Assembly: GCA_015064025.1 (NCBI GenBank)
Contig: SVSZ01000005.1
Location: 1 to 43,783, forward strand
Origin: Oscillospiraceae bacterium
GTDB lineage: Bacteria > Bacillota > Clostridia > Oscillospirales > CAG-272
Direction: 5' to 3'
Length of the DNA stretch: 43,783 nucleotides
Made by a program: the position numbers and the translations under genes. Positions 39,701 through 43,783 of the stretch are shown here, in pieces; position 1 is the stretch's first letter; each line of letters starts with the position of its first letter. Below the pieces are notes generated by a model. It saw only the letters and a list, made by a program, of their open reading frames with translations, was not told where the DNA came from and did no database searches.

Positions 39701-39784
39701 ACCGAGGAAGCAACCGAGGAGACGACCGAGGAAACAACCGAGGAAACAACCGAGAAAACGACCGAGGAAACAACCGAGGAATAA
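30740..39784 (+). CDS. Giant (~3,014 aa) secreted, membrane-anchored multi-repeat surface protein
   Basis: ATG at 30740 with GGAGG; signal peptide MKKFRRILAMILAIVTVLTVTPLSVFADT; N-terminal Leu/Asp-rich helical repeats; about nine LTLTW-type beta repeats; DPD linker; two C-terminal TMs; TTEE-repeat tail. No LPXTG motif seen. ORF-track start 30623 would add a non-signal extension. Confidence 0.9.
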   Translation: MKKFRRILAMILAIVTVLTVTPLSVFADTWLGTETENTTNTDTNTTSTHVTLTVDPEVLISYIKSGDREGLLSGISFDGLRDILTKEELTEIFPEKEIQKIADILLGELELEFLMQYINVDELLAGMDMTALIEAIKEIENLEDYVKNYDKLMSYLDDGDLLGVVDCVNTDALIKDHSDKLLPLALELGADELAKLVDLELLIEKEIVDFSTVLNETYLKSITFDTLYKDYVDEGKLIEYVNSNFESLGKQLISYVDEEELRELFLIPEERHQFEPYIQFSELQALIVQKEIENNLTSAELLNYFEKPKLFALVKGLDYTKFDPFVDEDRAREIITATLDDSDSSNDLIAPSKLLPYIDMEQSVFYMEELLASDLISDKLIGALLDGDAIGFTGVNEERVKEIFVESVENGDPLIAPEKLVDYVVDYDFDALMNSTLVTDSILEELVNENAVDPNTKEVLDAAKAETILLNRIGAAKLVPYVTSFKTAELLASDLITTRVVQTLRNDSSAINNFESCVDKTKAKDIIASSLANEDETDDLVNAEDLLPYIDMEQCYIKDMTALMQSDLITDEVYTALIVADEPAINFIGMTKAENPPISMYDLYHSDAIDIVKMLDHEPPFITLEEIEEVISFEKMLLGDPEEGLSPIDKDLILGTHQIFHPEDMIKTSDDDEGLFSLEVLAANEILKLQKLVDDAPNGYSDLVDVAELKRQINALGDKSALIDCIPDKEAVVRKIGPKKALNATGLGYGVLIEKYVTDRTAFFEALGIEDLISEIQAAGELETIFDVEGLINKIGVAKLLKMVDVLELFDQLRENGGLKEIVKAIDYETYLAVLNYALSILEKNICKIKINGTEITEKDGNLLSFKTATLVDLLMDDVLPELDDIINMGDDGKVFSASVSLTYASEETNGEEKTKEIVFDAVLGSGVERVRNAAKRFKELIEKYLKQDFTDGILTLDIRMPSKFASAIRVALEKLSAEGDPELEKLKNDILDLYDANANDVTAFIDGLTLEQFVALMEAIDASRFDDAYGEVITNDYVQTLLEYIKEKTGYDFTNLTPADLLIKAGELPTLESLCDKIETKLDREIEAFDRLPDEDPVEVLEKLAAKAGLDVDLKKLLEDAAASEDPLKTLYESATELVANAGDAYEAVSSRVVRGLNKLLSSKYGAKLAGVRLIDLYDGEGVFKYAKSISYDPLNVIERLVDKGISLLGKKLDEEKLAEVSNLFLSYFESDGELKLGVDVTLRTTDLYRIDFYEHVDGKLVPIRSAFLPAGTDLALVQPYETDSLHQFIGWEDTRTGDIYQKMPDNDVEVVARVDDNTYYVYFYTLDGTRLEDVISVTAGDKLADYTDRMEEIVRNYLVESNASEDIAAIDWLVYSEDGKHTPFDAWSTPVGSAMMLTWKHYYNVKIVNPLDSSATISFPVPAGTPLREFEKYAEMVGFTGFEEGRITWILPDDKIFSPNTPVNDNLTLTWSASYKVTLKDGNGQEIGYVSIPYGYSLAAYMSDLRQLVKDAVVNDPDDACIEFYKDGVLLTETELGTPVSSDLTLTWKHYYKVTVIKPGTVNAALGEPIKLLAGSDLASLKATIDARVIALNSNLNASNVVWLQGTDEFNFDTKIDKNITLTWKIEFHVTLIDPADPSNPIKVIPLDEGKALGEILEDMNSAVKGLQKYSQLELTQDNIKWYDYATSQKVASYEVPTEDRTLFWRIFFTIKVVDRNGDQISDLNFPLELDEKLTSADVAKIETKVLAHIRTTDPFVQPGDIVYKVGNQEFKEEDWYTAPKKDLTISFEYKTYHAVTIQDAAGNPVHTEGALAGFKLSDAQVHTIKNKIRGKLGLSEEQLPDKDIILTKPANGAYADFDPTSDASVITEPITLSWRIAEYYDVDVVYFDETAQEWISKVYTVREGFSLKTWDVNGWNAVGGQERSVYDAMESYRYGITGDPAPFYAYFWAEINSANEISETNYDANAEVENDLRLTWVHKYNDVLISIEIVSRPAEQGGSGERLELITGVEKGKYLKDYLSILPYAPQDGGDATNYWAWLKSVTDADNPHLVDYVHEYDFAWSFNGVTYEESAENLYLTEALTLTWTYTIDYESAGLGTVDGSYTGDTENDDYVIIVPSDTNDNWELKWNGAWSTNAEVPMKFRMSADFLRNASLEEHGVRFSASDSNEKITLSAALLGKLLAKAENDETLFLEYTPNSGDRSFDFTSNSGAAYYELDFHDSDGVIKLGNFTTTGEDPDVLITLPFENAVSNTGGVKTFICVEEGTGYGKYEILASSVNDKTVTFAAPHFSAISIVNQYQISIKKPHALQAGATSLTAYPWNEDIATNYPILINSTDDNLNYYPAGAELTIQSFSVIANYSSKIKITKTTVLNSSSGAVLGDLPTSGTYTMPAHAISMQFEFAPVIYYVHYYKDSSLLGTLSRSYTAYMVESPADKAAFKAEILSLANLASLGEDYADYTAENGWYWGGLNDAQIGVSDITLNLRWEDPSPDDPDDPDDPDDPDNPDDPDDPDDPDDPDDPDGPDGPGLPDIPEGDPTESKIKVIFYDEKGNPVKDKDGNEYVMYPISVLTNLSGFPTVESIFGSNADPAKIAYWVNKADGTRIPDGYTSAQWRALVESTDTIEVCLTYTLRSFVIGTDGNAIVLLGNTSVTSAVVGAELVVKLKGGLDERIPTILIKTASGETVAKVINKEQVTITMPAEDIVVSVTYATSVVEYEDAEGNKQSAVEGTVVALPPLTLTPGTSIDLSKLPSELFLSSVQTDKDQLILTFSYILRADSDAKAFLKALNGAVAKIEYKDKFIVNGTVFDSAEEAKASLTSDDEFKDWSEKYDKNLYFGSFVQKSHSFPWILIIILGILLFLIALITLFYILYVKGILKPCLFLKAITSIVSVFFALCMALAAAWLWILRKFGYDEQRLLKKYPLLKSRKKNQATLEDSLDALKNVDPAFENTASTVSVERIAQKTLSVETEMYSFEETTEETTEETTEEATEETTEETTEETTEKTTEETTEE
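31712..32512 (+). repeat. Diverged protein-level repeats within giant gene (LLPYIDMEQ...SDLITD units)
   Basis: KAKDIIA..L..ED..DDLV..EDLLPYIDMEQ...M..L..SDLITD....AL recurs as two close and two more diverged copies. Confidence 0.7.
34470..37020 (+). repeat. Tandem diverged beta-type repeats (~70-110 aa each) in the giant protein
   Basis: Unit ends LTLTWKHYYxVTV recur near nt 34930, 35143, 35377, 35602, 35849, 36092, 36358, 36664, 36990. Confidence 0.75.
38212..38340 (+). repeat. DPD-repeat linker (gaycccgay-type microsatellite)
   Basis: Encodes SPDDPDDPDDPDDPDNPDDPDDPDDPDDPDDPDGPDGPGLP. Confidence 0.9.
39668..39783 (+). repeat. 12-bp tandem repeat (gaggaaacgacc / gaggaaacaacc) encoding (TEET) cytoplasmic tail
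   Basis: Encodes EETTEETTEETTEEATEETTEETTEETTEKTTEETTEE at the extreme C-terminus. Confidence 0.92.
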
Positions 39785-39828
39785 GCTCTGAAAAAGAGAT
39801 GCTAAACCCATGAAAATATGGGAAACCC

Positions 39829-39857
39829 GGGGGTGCCGCGATTTTTGCGGCACCCCA
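39829..39857. other. 10-bp GC-rich hairpin downstream of giant gene
   Basis: ggggtgccgc-gattttt-gcggcacccc; no U-tract after it, so the terminator call is uncertain. Confidence 0.6.
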
Positions 39858-39873
39858 TATGAAATGTTGATCA

Positions 39874-40611
39874 TTGGATGAAGATATGAAATTTTCACAG
39901 CATTATACCGTTAAATGGCACGATACAGATCTGAACCGATGTGTCACCCCCTCGGCAATTCTTATGTACATGCAGGAAACGGCAGGAGAACATCTCAAAT
40001 CGCTTCTTTTTTCCATGGACGAGCTTCGCGATAGGATGGGACTGGCTTTTCTTTTGAGCAGTATCTCCATTTATATACACGAGCCGCTCTATGCCGATGA
40101 TGAGATCGACGTGCAGACGTGGGTTTGCGAAAGCAGAGGGCTATCCTATAACCGTTGCTTCTGTATTCTTCGCGACGGGAAAACGATTGCCGAAGCGAGC
40201 TCGGTGTGGGGGTTGTTGGATATTGCCAATCACCGCTTGTTGAAGGCGGATGAATCTCCGTTTAAGGCAGAGCCTGAGGCGCCCTGCCAACTGCCGTTAC
40301 CAAGACGTCTTCAGGTGTTGCGCACCGAGGACATGGAGGAGGCGGGAGATCGACGCATTGTGTATTCGGATATCGATTATAACGGGCACATGAACAACAC
40401 ACATTATCCCAATCTTTTGTGTGATTTTACCCCGGACATCTGCAAGCGCCGTGTCAAGGGCTTGATGCTTTCCTTCTTACATGAGGCGGCGTACGGCCAC
40501 ACACTGCGCGTCTATCGCGGAGAAAGCGCGGACGGTTTGCGTTTTCGAATCGTTGATGCGGACGGCACGCTTTGTACGGAGGCTTTACTTTGTACAGAGG
40601 AAATACAATAA
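39874..40611 (+). CDS. Acyl-ACP thioesterase
   Basis: Hotdog thioesterase pattern: VKWHDTDLNRCVTPSAILMYMQETAGEH...FLLSSISIYIHEPLYADDEIDVQTWVCESRGLSYNRCFCI; second hotdog YSDIDYNGHMNNTHYPNLLCD. Start could be the second ATG at 39886. Confidence 0.85.
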   Translation: MDEDMKFSQHYTVKWHDTDLNRCVTPSAILMYMQETAGEHLKSLLFSMDELRDRMGLAFLLSSISIYIHEPLYADDEIDVQTWVCESRGLSYNRCFCILRDGKTIAEASSVWGLLDIANHRLLKADESPFKAEPEAPCQLPLPRRLQVLRTEDMEEAGDRRIVYSDIDYNGHMNNTHYPNLLCDFTPDICKRRVKGLMLSFLHEAAYGHTLRVYRGESADGLRFRIVDADGTLCTEALLCTEEIQ

Positions 40612-40650
40612 AAAAAGTAACCCAAATGCGTTTGGGTTACTTTTTTATTG
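40606..40650. terminator. Bidirectional intrinsic terminator
   Basis: caataaaaaaagtaacccaaa-tgcg-tttgggttacttttttattg, about 20 bp near-perfect stem. Confidence 0.9.
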
Positions 40651-40659
40651 TATCGCGAA

Positions 40660-41041
40660 AACCCCGCCATAGTGGCGGGGTTCAAAAAAGGGTATTGCCG
40701 ATAAGGAGAAGTGAAATGAGAAAAAGGGGTAGCATGTTTTTGATGAAGAGCCCTCCTCCGGGAGGAGGGGGGTCACGGTGAAACCGTGACGGGGAGGAGC
40801 CCGCGCGACTGTGAGTACGCACACCCAAGCGGTGTGTCATTTTGTTTCTACACGCAGGCTCCTTCTGTCATTTTGCAAGCAAAATGCCACCTCCCTCTCG
40901 GAGGGAGGCTCAATAGCAACCCGTTTACGGGTTGCAAGTATCCGTTGCATGGCTGGCAGGCCAATCTCAAGCACACTTGTGTGCAGCCGGTATCGGGTAG
41001 GGCTATGCCCGAAAATGAAATACCACCCGCTATGCGGGTGG
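40660..41041. repeat. Array of about ten distinct short hairpins
   Basis: Successive perfect inverted repeats: 40660-40682, 40751-40769, 40772-40790, 40820-40836, 40869-40886, 40890-40908, 40916-40935, 40971-40984, 40993-41012, 41023-41041. Confidence 0.85.
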
Positions 41042-41048
41042 ATATTTA

Positions 41049-41978
41049 TTATGATTTCAGAAGTGCTTCAAAATGATCTGTGGCAAGCTTCATCTGCTTC
41101 ATACAGCTTTTGGCGTAGTCGGTAAGCTCGCGGCTTTCTCTGTTTCTTGCGATGTTCTCTGTAGGAAGGCCGCATAGGTTCATATGGTACTTCGCGGTCA
41201 AGGGGTAGGGAAGTCCTACCTCGGTAAAGCCGAAGGTGCCGATGACGGATTGGATGAGCTCAGCACGAGCGGGCTCTTTATCAAAGCTCTTGCCGAGCCA
41301 TGCGTAGAGTGCGGGGTGAAAATTACACATAATACCGCAATATCCGTCGCCACCGCTCCGCATGCTTTCAAGAAGCGTTTGGCAGTTGGCGTTGAGAAGC
41401 TTGAAATGGCTCCCCTTAAGCTGCTTACAGCGCTCCGCGATGAGAGCCGCGTCACAGCACGTGTCCTTCATATAGTAGAATCTTCCTGTAGAGAGACACC
41501 AGTCGAGAATACGTGGCGTGACGAGACGTTTGTAAGGATGCGGACACTCGTAGAGCCCAAGCTTTATATCCCCCGGAAGTCTTTCGAGCAGTCGCTCTGC
41601 ATTTTGAATAAAGACGTCATCCCCACGGTTTTCCGGGTCGAGGCGGTTTGTGATCAGGATCAGTGCGTCGGTGCCGGAGGCTGCAATAGCACAAAGCTCC
41701 TCTACTTGTTCATCGAAGCCATCGCTTGTGTGACCCGAGGAAACAACCGTAAATTTTCTGTTGTGCGCTCTTTCAAGCTCCTTGGCACGTGCGTATACCG
41801 TACGGTTGAGCGCAACCTTTTCTTCAAGGGAAAGATAGAAGATCTCGCTGGACTGACAAACGGCAAATATGCCGTCAAGTCCGTTTTCAAAATACCAGTC
41901 TACGTATTTTTTTGCGGTTTCAAGATCCACACTGCCGTCCTTTTTGTAGGGGGTGATCATTGTTGTAAGAATTTCCAT
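41049..41978 (-). CDS. Dihydrodipicolinate synthase / N-acetylneuraminate lyase family aldolase
   Basis: MEILTTMITPYKKDGSVDLETAKKYVDWYFENGLDGIFAVCQSSE; YECPHPYKR (Tyr) and FYYMKDTCCD (Schiff-base Lys). Start at ATG 41978 with CGGAGG RBS, not 42044. Confidence 0.88.
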   Translation of the reverse strand: MEILTTMITPYKKDGSVDLETAKKYVDWYFENGLDGIFAVCQSSEIFYLSLEEKVALNRTVYARAKELERAHNRKFTVVSSGHTSDGFDEQVEELCAIAASGTDALILITNRLDPENRGDDVFIQNAERLLERLPGDIKLGLYECPHPYKRLVTPRILDWCLSTGRFYYMKDTCCDAALIAERCKQLKGSHFKLLNANCQTLLESMRSGGDGYCGIMCNFHPALYAWLGKSFDKEPARAELIQSVIGTFGFTEVGLPYPLTAKYHMNLCGLPTENIARNRESRELTDYAKSCMKQMKLATDHFEALLKS

Positions 41979-42009
41979 ACGTTGCCTCCGATTCGAATGT
42001 GCTACGTTC

Positions 42010-42038
42010 ATTGTATCAAAGAAGAGGCGAATAAGCAA
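42010..42038 (-). promoter_or_regulatory. Promoter for aldolase gene (TTGCTT-N17-TACAAT)
   Basis: -35 42033-42038, -10 42010-42015 on the minus strand. Confidence 0.65.
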
Positions 42039-42080
42039 TTCCATGGGAAGACATTTTTTTATGAAATACGGACATTTTTA

Positions 42081-42109
42081 TTGCAAGATTTCAAAAAGCG
42101 TGGTATACT
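42081..42109 (+). promoter_or_regulatory. Promoter for AraC regulator (TTGCAA-N17-TATACT)
   Basis: -35 42081-42086, -10 42104-42109. Confidence 0.7.
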
Positions 42110-42139
42110 GAATATGAAAAGATCGTTTCGGAGGCAAAT

Positions 42140-42970
42140 ATGCACATTGTTTATCGCCAAAAAACAGGAGAAGGCTTCCTTGAAAGCGTCGGCATTTTTT
42201 CAGCATGCGTAAAGCAGATTGATCTTGAAAGAGATGTCCGACGCACAACGAAAAAAGAGCACTATCACACAAGTTATGAGCTCCACATCATTGAAAAAGG
42301 CACGCAGAGCTATACGGTGGATGATGTGGAATATACGTTGAGGGACGGCTGCTTTTTGCTTCTGCCACCGCGAAAAAGACATTGCGCCAAAAGCTTTGCA
42401 CCGCATACGAAAAAGGTCTCTTTTACGTTTGAGCTGCTTGATGGAGAAATGCTTTCGGAAATGAAAGACGTTTTGTTCGGAACACTTGACGAAGAGGCAC
42501 GGGAGTGCATTGCGCGCTTCATTTCGGAAAGGCGGCAAAAGGATGGTTTTGCGGATCGCATGCTTGCGTGCTTTGTTTTCGAAAGCATTGTTCGTATTTT
42601 ACGCCTTTGCGGCGTGACGGGAAACACAGAAAAGGGAGCCGCTGAGGAAGAAGACATACGACTTACTATGGCAAAGCAATATATTTCGGATAATATTGAA
42701 TTTGCTCCCACCATTTCCGAGATCGCGGATTACTGCCATTTGAGCACTAAGCAGCTGTCGCGCATCTTTTGCGACGGTGAGGGAATTACACCGACAGAAT
42801 ACATACGCAGCCAAAGGATCGAGCGGATACAGACGTTGTTGGTGGAAAGTGAGCTTGCGCTTTCAAAGATCAGTGAGCTCATGCATTTTCCCAACGAATA
42901 CTATTTCAATACTTTTTTCAAGCGCCTTGCGGGGATGCCTCCGGGAGAATATAGAAAAATGCGCGGATGA
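42140..42970 (+). CDS. AraC-family transcriptional regulator (cupin + HTH)
   Basis: YHTSYELHIIEKGTQSYTVDDVEYTLRDGCFLLLPPRKRH; TISEIADYCHLSTKQLSRIFCDGEGITPTEYIRSQRIERIQTLL; divergent from the aldolase. Confidence 0.9.
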   Translation: MHIVYRQKTGEGFLESVGIFSACVKQIDLERDVRRTTKKEHYHTSYELHIIEKGTQSYTVDDVEYTLRDGCFLLLPPRKRHCAKSFAPHTKKVSFTFELLDGEMLSEMKDVLFGTLDEEARECIARFISERRQKDGFADRMLACFVFESIVRILRLCGVTGNTEKGAAEEEDIRLTMAKQYISDNIEFAPTISEIADYCHLSTKQLSRIFCDGEGITPTEYIRSQRIERIQTLLVESELALSKISELMHFPNEYYFNTFFKRLAGMPPGEYRKMRG

Positions 42971-42973
42971 AAG

Positions 42974-43015
42974 AGATGAGGAAGATTCCAAAAAGAATCG
43001 ATCCTCATCTTTTTT
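42974..43015 (+). terminator. Intrinsic terminator of the AraC gene
   Basis: agatgagga / tcctcatct arms with inner gattc/gaatc, followed by TTTTT. Confidence 0.85.
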
Positions 43016-43085
43016 AATGTTTGAACGGTATGAAATATTTGCGTTTTTTGTGATAAACTAATAAAAAGAAAGAGAGGTATACAAA

Positions 43086-43715
43086 ATGAAAAAGATCAAT
43101 GAGGGTATGCTTGAAGCCTACAAAAAGCACTTGTGGAACGATGAAAAGGCAGAAGCGACGATTGAAAAATATTTGAGGGATGTTACAGAATTTTTTGAAT
43201 GGTATTTCGAGAATTTTGGCGAAAGAGAAATTACAAAGGAAGCTGTGCTCGCTTATAAAAATCTGCTTTGCGAGCAATTCGCTCCCGCCAGTGTGAATGC
43301 TGCTTTATCGTCATTGAACAGTTTTTTTAGTTATATGGACCGGTTTGATCTGAGGGTTAAAAGTTTAAAAATTCAAAGGCAAATATTTTCCTCGGATGAA
43401 AAAGAACTGACAAAGCGGGAATATGAGCGCCTTCTTTGCGCGGCACAAAGGAATAAAAATGAAAGGCTGTACTATTTGATGCAGACGATCTGCTCTACCG
43501 GAATTCGCGTTTCCGAATTGAAATTTATTACGGTGGAGGCGGTGCTTCGCGGTGTTTCTGAAATCAACTGCAAGGGGAAACTGAGAAGAGTGTTTTTGCC
43601 AAGGCAGCTTTGTAAGCTTCTTGCGCATTACACAAAAAAACAAAAAATAAAAAGAGGTCCCATTTTTAGGCTCTTTGTCAATAGTTGGGGTAGAAAAAAT
43701 CTGACGAAAAGATAA
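43086..43715 (+). pseudogene. Truncated tyrosine recombinase/integrase (XerC/D-like)
   Basis: SAM-like N-terminal domain plus first catalytic Arg box (ICSTGIRVSELKFITVE); reads through GPIF then RLFVNSWGRKNLTKR*; HxxR and catalytic Tyr absent. Confidence 0.75.
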
Positions 43716-43730
43716 AGAACTATTAAATTG

Positions 43731-43777
43731 CATAGGAAAAGCGTCACGAAGCGAAGCGGAGTGGCGCTTTTCCTATG
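43731..43777. other. Inverted repeat hairpin at window end
   Basis: cataggaaaagcg / cgcttttcctatg perfect 13-bp arms. Confidence 0.7.
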
Positions 43778-43783
43778 CGCCGG

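Noticed and set aside
34226-39898. Minus-strand ORFs 34226-35632, 35756-37219, 37367-37975, 38213-39898
   Set aside because: Shadow ORFs in register with the giant gene; repetitive IGIVGIIG and RFLGCFLG tracts are just reversed DPD and TTEE repeats.
40660-41041. CRISPR array or integron-like array
   Set aside because: No repeated direct-repeat sequence, no regular spacer length, no cas or integrase gene adjacent; hairpin arms all differ.
40572-41125. Small plus-strand ORFs across the hairpin array
   Set aside because: Composition dictated by palindromes; no RBS or recognisable protein.

Overview
Chromosomal window from a low-to-mid GC Firmicutes genome, most like a gut Clostridia/Oscillospirales lineage (assignment inferred from gene content only). 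In order it contains: (1) a minus-strand ABC-2/GldG-like permease gene and an ATPase-like partner whose Walker A, signature, Walker B and H-loop motifs all look degenerate; (2) a complete minus-strand glycogen operon, glgB-glgC-glgD-glgA-glgP-GH13; (3) a lipoprotein, alanine racemase, AraC regulator and S-adenosylhomocysteinase; (4) an origin-type block, mnmG-rsmG-[3 parS]-parA-parB-serS; (5) hisS-thiN and a divergent type III glutamine synthetase; (6) a 9-kb gene for a ~3,014-aa secreted, membrane-anchored repeat protein with a DPD linker and a TTEE-repeat cytoplasmic tail; (7) an acyl-ACP thioesterase; (8) a ~390-bp intergenic array of about ten short, non-identical perfect hairpins; (9) a DapA/NanA-family lyase divergent from an AraC regulator; (10) a tyrosine recombinase gene truncated at a possible IS/MITE-like junction. 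Strongest candidates for something undescribed: the pseudo-ABC ATPase pair, the hairpin array, the giant repeat protein, and the two-state-looking leader between hisS and thiN. All homology calls are from reading motifs by eye; no searches were run.
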